64,000 nucleotides of DNA from NCBI RefSeq assembly GCF_900112335.1, contig NZ_FOLG01000006.1, forward strand, positions 157,484 through 221,483, read 5' to 3'. A model generated the notes under the pieces. That model had not been told where the DNA came from. It did no database searches and saw only the letters and a list, made by a program, of their open reading frames with translations. The stretch comes from Tropicimonas isoalkanivorans. GTDB lineage: Bacteria > Pseudomonadota > Alphaproteobacteria > Rhodobacterales > Rhodobacteraceae. Positions 56,675 to 64,000 of the stretch are shown here, piece after piece; positions within the stretch are counted from its first letter, which is position 1; each line of letters begins with the position of its first letter. Both the position numbers and the translations under genes were made by a program.

Positions 56675-57322
56675 GTGAGCATCATGCGGATGAACAGGAT
56701 CAGGCCCGCGCCCGACCCCCACAGGCCGAGCCAACTGGCCCCGGTCGTGGCCCAGGTCTACGGCGAGAAGGGCGACGAGTTCCTCGGCTACCTGAGGCAG
56801 TTCGGGCACGTCACCTACGCCGCCAACATGACCGGCCTGACCCGGCGCACCTTCTACGACCGACGCGCCAAGAACCCCGACTTCGCCGAGGCGTGGGACG
56901 ACGCTGTGACCGCCTTCGAGGAGGAGCTCACACAGCGTGTGGTTCAGACGGCCCTGGAGATGGGCACCGGCAAGTGGGTCCCTGTGATCGACCCGAAGAC
57001 TGGCCAGCCGGAGCTGGACGACGACTTCGAGGTGGTCCACCGCTTCGAGACCAGCCACGTGGACCCGCGGGTCCTGACCAAGCTGCTGGCCCTGCGCATG
57101 AGCTGCGTGGATGGCCCGGCCCAGACCAACGTCCAGATCAACAACCAGACGAACGTCCACAACGAACTGCCGAGCCGGAAGCCCAGGCTCGTCGGCGGCT
57201 CCACCGGGTCCGTACGGCGTCCCTTGGTCGCCTCCAAGGCCTCGGGTGAACATCCGGGCGTCGAAGACGCCGAGGTGATCCAGGGGACGACACACGAGCC
57301 CGACGGAGGAGACGATGCCTGA
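56675..57322 (+). CDS. terS: Terminase small subunit-like protein
   Basis: 215 residues from GTG 56675, preceded by AGGAG eight bases upstream. N-terminal HTH (HVTYAANMTGLTRRTFYDRRAKNPDFAEAWDDA) and a helical middle (FEEELTQRVVQTALEMGTGKW) resemble phage terminase small subunits that bind the packaging site. The C-terminus is low-complexity and acidic. In phage satellites a private terS redirects the helper's packaging. No large terminase is in the window, which fits a satellite. Family assignment is by eye; a DNA-binding phage protein is the safe minimum. The stop overlaps the next gene. Confidence 0.7.
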   Translation: MSIMRMNRIRPAPDPHRPSQLAPVVAQVYGEKGDEFLGYLRQFGHVTYAANMTGLTRRTFYDRRAKNPDFAEAWDDAVTAFEEELTQRVVQTALEMGTGKWVPVIDPKTGQPELDDDFEVVHRFETSHVDPRVLTKLLALRMSCVDGPAQTNVQINNQTNVHNELPSRKPRLVGGSTGSVRRPLVASKASGEHPGVEDAEVIQGTTHEPDGGDDA

Positions 57323-57599
57323 CCCCTATCCACACGTCACCCTGGTGTCACCGGGCGGGGTGCTCACGCGGCCCTTTGCCGATGGGACGCATCTCACCAT
57401 GCGCGTCACGCTGGGCTACCTGTTCGGCGAGGAGGGTGTTCTGACCGAGATGCAGGAGCGGCGGGAGCCGGTGCCCTGGGAGAACGAGGAGGCCAGAGAG
57501 ACTGCCCTGGCGTCCATCCGATCGCGCATCGACCTGGAGGACGACGTCAGGGCTGACCAGCTGGAGTGGGTGGGGGCCTCGCCGTTCTACGAGGACTGA
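57315..57599 (+). CDS. Small unknown protein coupled to terS
   Basis: 94 residues; ATG 57315 overlaps the terS stop and GGAGGA precedes it. Beta-rich start (YPHVTLVSPGGVLTRPFADGTHLTMRVTL) then an acidic end. No recognisable family. Confidence 0.7.
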   Translation: MPDPYPHVTLVSPGGVLTRPFADGTHLTMRVTLGYLFGEEGVLTEMQERREPVPWENEEARETALASIRSRIDLEDDVRADQLEWVGASPFYED

Positions 57600-57795
57600 G
57601 AGGCTCCTTAAGCGGCCCAGCCCTGTGCCCGGCGCTGTGCTCGACCTGGTCGAGCTGCCCTAAGCCCCTGATCCGGCTCGCCCCTTCGTTGCCGCTCCAT
57701 CTGATCGACTGTCAGAGGAACGCCCTCACTGGCTTACGACGGGGCCCCCGTGCGGCATTGTGCCCGCGTAAACCCCGACAACCAGGAGGCCGAAG
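57600..57795. other. Intergenic region with a repeated motif
   Basis: 196 bases. It contains TGGCTTACGACG at 57730-57741, also present at 53292-53303 upstream of the second HTH gene. It may hold a shared promoter or regulator site. Nothing else is recognised. Confidence 0.4.
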
Positions 57796-57963
57796 ATGAA
57801 CGAGACACCCATGCGCGTGGTCACGCGGGAGCGCCAGGAGCTCGCGGAAATGGAGCGCCAGTACAACGAGCTGAACGAGAGGGCCGAGGAGCTCCGGGAC
57901 CTGATGGAACGGAAGCGCTCCCGCCTCGCCGAGATGGGCCACCCGGTCCCGCTGGATGACTGA
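57796..57963 (+). CDS. Very small coiled-coil protein
   Basis: 55 residues with AGGAGG upstream. The middle is a continuous charged helix with coiled-coil rhythm (ELAEMERQYNELNERAEELR). Too short for a family call. It overlaps the next ORF (ATG 57956), so it is in a coupled set. Confidence 0.7.
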   Translation: MNETPMRVVTRERQELAEMERQYNELNERAEELRDLMERKRSRLAEMGHPVPLDD

Positions 57964-58366
57964 GCTGCGCGGGACAGGTCCCGCCAGGGTTGCAACTGCT
58001 ACCACTGAGCCCGATTATCCGCCCCTCCCGAAACACCTGTTCCAGGCCACCCAGGCGGAGGCCGACGCCCTGGTGGCCGAAACCGTGGACGACGAGCGCT
58101 TCCGTCCGCTGCCCGACCTTCCGCCAGCCAGCAACGCGGTCAGGATCATCGTCGGGTGCTGGTACGTCTCGGGGACGATCGGCCTTCCTCGCGGCTGGGT
58201 GAGGTCGATCATGGTCGCCTGCAGGGCCGCTGGCGCCTCGCACCCCAACGCGAAGTGCCTGCGCTGGTATCGGTCGAAGGTGGCCGACAGCCCGTCGTAC
58301 TTCATGGGCATGAGGGGTGTGCCACGCGAGCTGCTGCAACAGATCGAGCAGGACGTCGAGGTCTGA
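57956..58366 (+). CDS. Unknown island protein
   Basis: 136 residues. Start overlaps the previous stop by eight bases. Contains HLFQATQAEADALVAETV, then NAVRIIVGCWYVSGTIGLPRGWVRSIMV, LRWYRSKVADSPSYF. I do not recognise the family. Codon use and ribosome coupling support a real gene. Confidence 0.65.
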   Translation: MTELRGTGPARVATATTEPDYPPLPKHLFQATQAEADALVAETVDDERFRPLPDLPPASNAVRIIVGCWYVSGTIGLPRGWVRSIMVACRAAGASHPNAKCLRWYRSKVADSPSYFMGMRGVPRELLQQIEQDVEV

Positions 58367-58539
58367 GCCAGCATTCGACTCGGCAGGCGCACACGCTGGT
58401 CCCCCGCACCGATCCGACGCGGCAAGCTGTGATCGTGTCGGTTGGTCATGAGCCTCCTTCTCCCGACACTTGGCGGCCGGTCCTTTTCGACGGGGGGTCG
58501 GCCGCCACTCCCGACACACCCGGAGGGCAAGGATTGCTG

Positions 58540-59196
58540 ATGAAGAACAAACAGGAAATCGAGACCCGCATCGCCGAGCTGCGCGACGAGCGCGCTCGCC
58601 TGACCGACGAATTGGACAAGGCGCGCGCCGAGGAGCGCGACGCACTGATCGCAGGAAAAAAGCCGGCAAGCACCTCGGCTGCGATTATTACCCGCCTGGG
58701 CATCTTGGACGAAGCCCTTGCCGAGCTTCAGGACCGACTGGCTGCAAGCCAGGCAAGCGCCGAGCGTCGTGCCAGAACCGTCCGCGCGGAGAACGCACTT
58801 CAGGCCACCGCTGAGCGGGCGAAGCTGGCCAATGCCGTGGACGACGCACTTGCCGCGCTCGCTGCTGCGTGGCCCGCCTACGTCGAGTCGCTCCGCAAGG
58901 ACCTCGGGGCGACGTCTGCGGCAGGTGGCGACCTTACGGCCGTCGAGCGCTCGCTGACAAACAACCGCGCCGCCGAGCCTCTGGTCAAGGCGCTGATCCA
59001 CGCAGGCGAGCTGACCATGACGCGGGCCCTCGGCATCGATACCCCGATCCGGCCCCGACACGCCATCAGCCTGGCCGCCGCCGAGGAGCGGGTCGCGGAG
59101 AGCCTGCGAACCGAGCCGCTCCGCGTCCGCGCCGAGAGCCCGCAACCGAACATCGCCAGGCAGGCGCAACGTGAACTGGAGGAGCAAGGTAAATGA
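58540..59196 (+). CDS. Coiled-coil protein
   Basis: 218 residues from ATG 58540, AAGGA before it. Long heptad-rich start (EIETRIAELRDERARLTDELDK, ITRLGILDEALAELQDRLAASQ), then a helical middle and an Arg-rich end. The open frame extends 5' without sense. No enzymatic motif. The stop overlaps the next gene. Confidence 0.7.
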   Translation: MKNKQEIETRIAELRDERARLTDELDKARAEERDALIAGKKPASTSAAIITRLGILDEALAELQDRLAASQASAERRARTVRAENALQATAERAKLANAVDDALAALAAAWPAYVESLRKDLGATSAAGGDLTAVERSLTNNRAAEPLVKALIHAGELTMTRALGIDTPIRPRHAISLAAAEERVAESLRTEPLRVRAESPQPNIARQAQRELEEQGK

Positions 59197-59633
59197 GCAA
59201 GGAAGGCGAACGCCACGCAGCCGAGCTGAAGCGGCTGGAGGACAAGAAGAAGGACCTGGAGGACGCCCTGATGCGTCTCGCCCGCGACGAGGCGGAGGCC
59301 CAGGAAGTCGCTGAACTGGCCCAGGAGGTCGAACAGCTCGAAACCAAAGTGAAGGCCGCCCGCGCGGCAGCAAGTATGGAGAAGAAGATGACCAAGACCG
59401 ACGACGTGCGGAAGGCCGCCGCAGCGAACCGGGAGGCCGCCGAGCGGCAACTCGACGAACTGGCCAAGAGCATTCAGCAGCCCGGCGAGAGCTTCCACAA
59501 GGCCTACGACCGTGCGCTGAACACCGGCATGGGCAAGGCGCTGATGCAGACCCGCGATGACGCTCAGGAGCTGGAGCGCGGCGGTGTGACCTCCATGCAC
59601 CTGGCCGACGCGCGCAAGAACCTGGCCCGCTGA
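59193..59633 (+). CDS. Coiled-coil protein 2
   Basis: 146 residues, strongly charged helical sequence throughout (AELKRLEDKKKDLEDALMRLARDEAEAQEV, EQLETKVKAARAAASMEKKM). The start overlaps the previous stop and GGAGGAGCAAGG precedes it. Both coiled-coil genes end at the terminator at 59658. Confidence 0.7.
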   Translation: MSKEGERHAAELKRLEDKKKDLEDALMRLARDEAEAQEVAELAQEVEQLETKVKAARAAASMEKKMTKTDDVRKAAAANREAAERQLDELAKSIQQPGESFHKAYDRALNTGMGKALMQTRDDAQELERGGVTSMHLADARKNLAR

Positions 59634-59657
59634 CAGCCAGCCTGACCGACAACTGGC

Positions 59658-59691
59658 AAGGCCCGTGCCTCCCATCGGAGGCGCGGGCCTT
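59658..59691 (+). terminator. Strong rho-independent-type terminator
   Basis: A 15-base stem AAGGCCCGTGCCTCC / GGAGGCGCGGGCCTT (one G-T pair) with a 4-base loop CATC, then TCCCC. It ends the coiled-coil operon. Confidence 0.85.
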
Positions 59692-59815
59692 CCCCTTTCC
59701 GGGTGTTGCGTGAAATTCCACGGCTCTGTTCTCAAACTTTGGGGAAAACTTAGAGCCATCGCGGACCCTCCTCCCACGGTCCATGAGACCGGATTCATCG
59801 AGAAGGAGTGCCGAC

Positions 59816-60178
59816 ATGGCCAAGACAGAACTGAAGATCGACTGCGAGACCACAGCGGACGGCGCCGAGGTCGCCGAACGCTACCGCGCCATGACAAGGA
59901 ACGACCGCGTGGAGGTCCGCATACGCCTGCCGCGTCCCGCCCTGGAGAACGCCGCCACCGCCCGCCTGCGCGAATACGTCAACATGCCTGAGGGTGACCT
60001 CGCTCTGGTTGGCGTGGTCCCTTTCCTGATGCGGGACTACGGCCACTGGTACGACGGCGAGCTGGTCAGCGACGCGCTGGTGACAGCCTACGGCGGCCGG
60101 AGCCGCGACGAGCTGAAGGCCGCTCGTGCCCAGGTCATGGACTGGTTCGACGCCGAGATCAGGGTCGCGAACTGCTGA
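59816..60178 (+). CDS. Unknown small protein
   Basis: 120 residues with AAGGAG before ATG 59816. Acidic/Arg-rich helix start (EVAERYRAMTRNDRVEVRIRLP), then LRDYGHWYDGELVSDALVTAYGGRSRDELKAAR. No family. Confidence 0.65.
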   Translation: MAKTELKIDCETTADGAEVAERYRAMTRNDRVEVRIRLPRPALENAATARLREYVNMPEGDLALVGVVPFLMRDYGHWYDGELVSDALVTAYGGRSRDELKAARAQVMDWFDAEIRVANC

Positions 60179-60236
60179 CAACCAATCCACCCGCATTGCG
60201 AACCCCGAAAGGGGTAAATCGATCAAGGAGAGAACG

Positions 60237-60551
60237 ATGAAGATCGACAACTTTCAAATCACCGACAACCCCAACTCCGATATGGTCCAGTTCACATACG
60301 GGGTATCGAGGCACGAACTAGCTCTGCCACCAGACGAAGATGGTGGGATCGTCGAGGACGTCTACCTCTCGGAGATGCTGCACCACGTTCTCCTGAACCA
60401 CGGCCACCGGCTGCGTGCCGCCATCTTCGACCCGCTCATGGAGGGGATGCTTGTTCCAGGCGAGGACGTGATCGACCCTACCCTGGTCGATGAGCTCCGT
60501 GCCGACTTCGAGGGTGCCCTGTGTACCCGCCTCTCGCCCATGGCGGCCTAG
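60237..60551 (+). CDS. Unknown small protein, stop codon TAG
   Basis: 104 residues from ATG 60237 with AAGGAGAG before it. Beta-rich start and a helical centre (EMLHHVLLNHGHRLRAAIF). It ends in TAG, which shows TAG works as a normal stop inside this element. Unrecognised. Confidence 0.65.
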   Translation: MKIDNFQITDNPNSDMVQFTYGVSRHELALPPDEDGGIVEDVYLSEMLHHVLLNHGHRLRAAIFDPLMEGMLVPGEDVIDPTLVDELRADFEGALCTRLSPMAA

Positions 60552-60559
60552 ACCCTGAC

Positions 60560-60581
60560 GGAGGGCGTCACGGCGCCCTCC
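60560..60581 (+). terminator. Hairpin after the 104-residue gene
   Basis: Perfect 8-base stem GGAGGGCG / CGCCCTCC with a 6-base loop, nine bases after the stop. No T run. Confidence 0.55.
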
Positions 60582-60702
60582 GGCCTCGCCGCCAGCCCGT
60601 GGTCCGTCTTGGACCAGCTGGTGCGGCGGCCGGGCAGACGCTCTCTTGAAAACAGGCATTGCAATGCGCATGTCCAATGCCCTTTCGATGTGCAGTTTCA
60701 CA

Positions 60703-61782
60703 ATGACCACAAGAACCATCTACTTCGATGAGTCGGGGTTCACCGGCTACAACCTTTTGGACCCGGAACAACCCGTGTTCACGGTTGCCAGCGCGGACAT
60801 AGAGAATGCGCGCGCCGAAGAGATTCTGCGTACGTCGTTTCCGCAGAACCAAGCAGACGAGTTTCATTTCACCCGCATCTGGAAGTCGAAGCGCCAGAGA
60901 GACGGGTTAAGGACCTTTTGTAACCACTTGCACGAAGTGGCCGACACATCTTTCTGCTATGCGACGAACAAGCGTTTCGCCGTCCTGACGAAGATCATGG
61001 ACTACCTCGTCGAGCCTGCGATCACTGACGCAGGGTTCGATTTCTACGATGATGGATTTTGCTGGCGATACTCGAACTATGTTCATTTCGGTCTGACGCA
61101 GTTTGCACCGCCAGAACTCTTGGAATGCCTGCTGGCTTACTATCAAGAATTTAGCCGAGACCCGACACGCGAGAACCTGTCAAAGCTTCAATTTCGCCTG
61201 AGGATGATGGCGAATAGTGCAGACCAACGTGTTCAGGTCTTTCTCGATCAAATGGCCATGGGAGCGGAACTCTTCGAAAGATACGCAGGCCTGGAGGACT
61301 TCCGCAGTTCCAACAACATCCAAACAAGCACGATGATTGCGGTCATCGGCCATTGGCGTCAGGCCCACCCCGAAGACTTTGCCGTGGTTCACGACGCATC
61401 GTCAGCGTTTCTACGCGATAGAGAAATGTGGGAAGCCATCACTGCCGCCGACAATCCAGAGGTCGAGCTGAAAGCCGGGGATGGCAGCTTCGTGCCGCAT
61501 CCTTTGCGGGTAGTTTCGACGGAGGCAAGAGACTCGCGGGAGAGTTTTTCGGTCCAGTTTTGCGACATCTTGGCTGGTCTTACGGCTAAGCACTTCAATC
61601 CCGATCTCGATGTCGATGAGCGAGCCTTTATGAATGATCTGATCGGCGAAGGGCTTGGGAACATCTCGTCGAACAGGTTGGTTCCCAGCGGGGAGTTTCC
61701 AATCCAGATTCCGCCGAAAAGGCTCGAAGGCCCCGACGTTGTGGATCAGATGGCGGCCATGCTTCGGGAGCGACTCGGTTAA
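60703..61782 (+). CDS. DUF3800-family protein (cargo)
   Basis: 359 residues from ATG 60703, the codon nearest the conserved start; earlier ATGs at 60664, 60670 and 60688 exist. Begins MTTRTIYFDESGFTG, the RNase H-like DUF3800 signature (IYxDESG); the later VVHDASS and the C-terminal SVQFCDILAGLTAKHF supply further acidic positions of that fold. Such proteins are frequent in mobile elements and are suspected nucleases or defence factors, function not proven. The gene looks lower in GC than the island core, which suggests separate acquisition. Confidence 0.8.
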   Translation: MTTRTIYFDESGFTGYNLLDPEQPVFTVASADIENARAEEILRTSFPQNQADEFHFTRIWKSKRQRDGLRTFCNHLHEVADTSFCYATNKRFAVLTKIMDYLVEPAITDAGFDFYDDGFCWRYSNYVHFGLTQFAPPELLECLLAYYQEFSRDPTRENLSKLQFRLRMMANSADQRVQVFLDQMAMGAELFERYAGLEDFRSSNNIQTSTMIAVIGHWRQAHPEDFAVVHDASSAFLRDREMWEAITAADNPEVELKAGDGSFVPHPLRVVSTEARDSRESFSVQFCDILAGLTAKHFNPDLDVDERAFMNDLIGEGLGNISSNRLVPSGEFPIQIPPKRLEGPDVVDQMAAMLRERLG

Positions 61783-61891
61783 ACGTGGGAAATCGAAGCA
61801 TATCGTGAGCCGAGAAAATGGGCGAAGCGGGCCCGCGGGCTCGCTGGTTGGCGACATGGTGGACCTATCAACGCTGATAAGGAGACCAGCC

Positions 61892-62356
61892 ATGACCAAG
61901 ACCACCTACGTCGCCACCGCCCCCGACGGCTCGCAGCACACCCGCAAGACCGATCGGACCTACACCCACGCCGTCCTGCTCGAAGGCGAGGAGGGATGGG
62001 GCGCGGTCGGCTTTTGCGGCCGTCCGGACCTGGCCGACAAGAAGCGCGGCGAGCACCCCGGATCGATCGTGGTCGAGTGTGGTGTCCTCGGTGACCGTGC
62101 GGCTGACATGCCCGAGGCGGAGGCCTCCGAGAACGTCGAAACGGTCGCACCGGAAGCCGGCGACGCGCCCGAGGGGCCAAAGGGCTCGATTGGTGGCCTC
62201 GTCCAGAAACTCCTCTTAGAACCTGACCTTGGCTACCGAGAGATCGTTGATCGGGTCGTCGCTGAGTTCCCTGAGGCCAAGACCTCTACTCGTTCAGTGG
62301 CCTCAGTCGCCGCGGTACTGCGAAAGAAGGGCGTGGAGGTGCCCAGGCGGCGCTAA
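61892..62356 (+). CDS. Unknown protein with HTH-like C-terminus
   Basis: 154 residues from ATG 61892 with AAGGAG upstream. Beta-rich N-terminus (TKTTYVATAPDGSQHTRKTDRTYTHAVLL), acidic linker, then GLVQKLLLEPDLGYREIVDRVVAEFP, with a helix-turn-helix look, then SVASVAAVLRKKG. May bind DNA; no family. Confidence 0.6.
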   Translation: MTKTTYVATAPDGSQHTRKTDRTYTHAVLLEGEEGWGAVGFCGRPDLADKKRGEHPGSIVVECGVLGDRAADMPEAEASENVETVAPEAGDAPEGPKGSIGGLVQKLLLEPDLGYREIVDRVVAEFPEAKTSTRSVASVAAVLRKKGVEVPRRR

Positions 62357-62428
62357 CCTACTAAAATTCTGTTGAGTTGCATGGTCGCACAAGTTGTTGT
62401 CGTTTTCCAATTCCGGTAACGATTGTGC

Positions 62429-63673
62429 ATGAGTGAAACTGATCGACGTCTAAAAGACCATTTGAACACAAACCAAGCCAAGCGTGAGCGAATGTGCTTG
62501 GAAATTCTGTCAGTCCAAGACGACTACACCGATGTTCGCCCGCGGCTACCAAAGGGTGGGCCAGACGGAGGCCGCGATCTGCAAGGTTTCCATAAAGAAA
62601 GCCTGCTCTTTGGTGCTGTCGGGTTCGTGAACGATGCAACAGACTTGGGTCAACATAGAGATCAAATCAAGGCGAAGTTCAAAGAAGGCCTCGAAAACGC
62701 TCTCAAAGAGAAAAAAGATGGAACCCCTCAGCCGAAGGCCTTTGTCTTTTTTACAAATGTTGGCCTCACACCAGGAATAATATCGGACCTTCAGAAGCTT
62801 ACCTACGCGAAAGGCATAGATTTTTGCGACATATTTGATCGTGAGAGTATGAGAATCGTTCTGGATTCAAATCGAGGGTATGCGATCAGATTTCGATACC
62901 TTGATCTTCCTTTAAATGATGCTGAGCAGAAGGACTTCTTCGGCGCGTGGGCTGATGAGATCAACTCGGCCATTGGCTCGGGCTTGAAGGGAATAGACCA
63001 AACGACAAAGAGGATTCAGTTTTTACTTGAATCTCAGATGCTGCTAAACAGCCTTGGAACTATTGTGAAACTCGACGCCTCAATTTGGGAGGTTTGCAAA
63101 GGCGAGTTTTTCTTTCAAACGATGCTGTCTCTCAGGGTTCACTCCGAAGGCTTTGTAGGCGTGACATTTGGAGGTGGAACGGAGGAAATTACCGAAACGC
63201 TCGACGAGTGGAAGTCTAGAGAAGGTGGCCTGACAAGGAATGGGCAGTATAGTTTTGGATTTAGTTGGTTACTACCCGAAACGTCTATGTACCAATGCTA
63301 CATAGATGGCGCGGAGAAGTTGGAGCATCCAAAGAACGCAAAAGAAGACGAACGTCTGGAGTATATTCGAACATCACGTTCGAGTGGTATTTTGGAGGTT
63401 GGCAAGTCGCATTTCTATTTTCGGACGCTTTCCGAGCCCTTTCTCTATAGATTTCAGCCGACCTGCAAGATGATAGAGCTGGATGGTTGCATGATCCTTT
63501 TTGAATGTACTGCAGAGATTGCGGAACACATTGATCAAATCACTATTGTTCGGGGCGGCTACGAGCTGTTGAAGCTTTCCAAGGCAGACTTTCGTCCGGT
63601 GAAAGGCAGCTATGATCGCTTGAAGGTTCCGATTGAGGGTAAACAAGAGGTAGTGCCCCGAGAGATGGTGTAA
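62429..63673 (+). CDS. Unknown protein with GxDGGRD nuclease-like motif (candidate defence cargo)
   Basis: 414 residues from ATG 62429. The N-terminal part has RPRLPKGGPDGGRDLQG followed by a Lys/Gln-containing strand region and FVFFTNVGLTPGIISDLQ, reminiscent of Mrr-type PD-(D/E)XK-like domains seen at the start of anti-phage proteins. The rest has no motif I can name. The gene is clearly AT-richer than its neighbours, and no Shine-Dalgarno is obvious. The 3' end abuts the IS256-type copy, so the C-terminus may be truncated and the final residues encoded by IS sequence. Confidence 0.65.
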   Translation: MSETDRRLKDHLNTNQAKRERMCLEILSVQDDYTDVRPRLPKGGPDGGRDLQGFHKESLLFGAVGFVNDATDLGQHRDQIKAKFKEGLENALKEKKDGTPQPKAFVFFTNVGLTPGIISDLQKLTYAKGIDFCDIFDRESMRIVLDSNRGYAIRFRYLDLPLNDAEQKDFFGAWADEINSAIGSGLKGIDQTTKRIQFLLESQMLLNSLGTIVKLDASIWEVCKGEFFFQTMLSLRVHSEGFVGVTFGGGTEEITETLDEWKSREGGLTRNGQYSFGFSWLLPETSMYQCYIDGAEKLEHPKNAKEDERLEYIRTSRSSGILEVGKSHFYFRTLSEPFLYRFQPTCKMIELDGCMILFECTAEIAEHIDQITIVRGGYELLKLSKADFRPVKGSYDRLKVPIEGKQEVVPREMV

Positions 63674-64000
63674 GAGCGCCGACCTTCGGAGAGGTCCAAG
63701 GCTGATCAGGTCGCCACGGCGGACAGCCTAACGGTTGTAGTGTCGGTGACACGCGCCAGGCTTTCAAGAGACATGTATCTCCGTGCAACCGTCCATTCGT
63801 CATTGGTCTCGAGCATCAGCGCGCCGACGAGACGGACGATGGCCTCGTCGTTCGGGAAGATGCCGATGACGTCGGACCTGCGCTTGATCTCCCGGTTCAC
63901 CCGCTCCAGTGGGTTCGTCGACGCGATCTGGGCCCAATGCTCACGCGGAAAATCCATGTAGGCGAGGACGTCGTCGCGCGAGGCGTCCATGAGGGCGCCG
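63640..64000 (-). mobile_element. IS256-family insertion sequence, 3' part (cut by window)
   Basis: Contains the C-terminal transposase segment. The IS end should lie within roughly 30-70 bases downstream of the transposase stop (63706), i.e. near 63640-63680, where the 414-residue gene ends. The left terminal repeat cannot be confirmed without the other end, so 63640 is only an approximate limit. Confidence 0.6.
63706..64000 (-). CDS. IS256-family transposase (partial, N-terminus beyond window)
   Basis: The last ~97 residues are visible. DDVLAYMDFPREHWAQIAST, NPLERVNREIKRRSDVIGIFPN and EWTVARRYMSLESLA are the highly conserved C-terminal block of IS256 (mutator-type) transposases, with the catalytic Glu in NPLERVNREIKRR. 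The gene is open at the right edge, so it may be complete outside the window. Confidence 0.9.
   Translation of the reverse strand, partial: GALMDASRDDVLAYMDFPREHWAQIASTNPLERVNREIKRRSDVIGIFPNDEAIVRLVGALMLETNDEWTVARRYMSLESLARVTDTTTVRLSAVAT

Larger units (their letters stand above)
51151..64000. mobile_element. Integrated phage-satellite-like element (PICI-like), right end not reached
   Basis: The element begins at the tRNA-Asn attL and contains integrase, two excisionase/AlpA-type HTH genes, a prim-pol/helicase, an iteron-type origin, a terS-like gene and small unknown genes, then cargo and an IS256-family copy. No structural phage genes and no large terminase are present over ~12.5 kb. This composition and order match phage-inducible chromosomal islands. 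The right limit is unknown; the IS copy may lie inside it or mark a later insertion. Confidence 0.75.

Overview
The window looks like a chromosome segment of a high-GC alphaproteobacterium, most likely in the Rhodobacterales. This rests on GC-rich coding, an aglEFGAK-type alpha-glucoside operon with a LacI regulator, two RTX (calcium-binding repeat) proteins and a che cluster of alphaproteobacterial style. From about 51151 an integrated mobile element begins and runs to or past the right edge.

Layout. 1-3734: an RND efflux pump (cut by the left edge), its periplasmic adaptor and a divergent TetR regulator. 3882-8441: a 1519-residue RTX protein. 8610-11000: PEP synthase. 11365-22286: a compact co-directional cluster of a Ser/Thr kinase, an FHA protein, a PP2C phosphatase, a protein with a degenerate P-loop, two dynamin-like GTPases, a possible roadblock-like protein, an unknown protein and a TPR/glycosyltransferase-like protein. 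22508-25381: a serralysin-type zinc protease with RTX repeats. 25452-28370: cysteine synthase facing a sugar-acid dehydratase. 28962-34087: a minus-strand chemotaxis operon (STAS, CheY, CheA, CheW, CheR, CheY, unknown). 34199-45350: carbohydrate genes, with glucokinase, beta-glucosidase and AglR on the minus strand and aglEFGAK plus an HpaI-type aldolase on the plus strand. Two AglR-type palindromes lie between the divergent arms. 45536-50568: IMP dehydrogenase, an SNF-family transporter, a glutathione S-transferase, OhrR and Ohr.

The mobile element starts in the 3' half of a tRNA-Asn gene (attL, 51151-51197). It carries a tyrosine recombinase, two excisionase/AlpA-type HTH proteins, a prim-pol/SF3 helicase gene broken by one in-frame TAG, an iteron-rich origin-like region, a terminase-small-subunit-like gene, a run of small unknown or coiled-coil proteins, then AT-richer cargo (a DUF3800 protein and a protein with a GxDGGRD nuclease-like motif) and an IS256-family transposase at the right edge. 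No capsid, portal, tail or large terminase gene is visible. The gene order (int, alpA-like, primase-helicase, ori, terS) is that of phage-inducible chromosomal islands, so I read it as a phage satellite.

The two places most likely to hold something undescribed are the kinase/FHA/phosphatase/GTPase cluster and the satellite with its amber-split replication gene and cargo. All functions are inferred by reading the sequence; no database search was possible.
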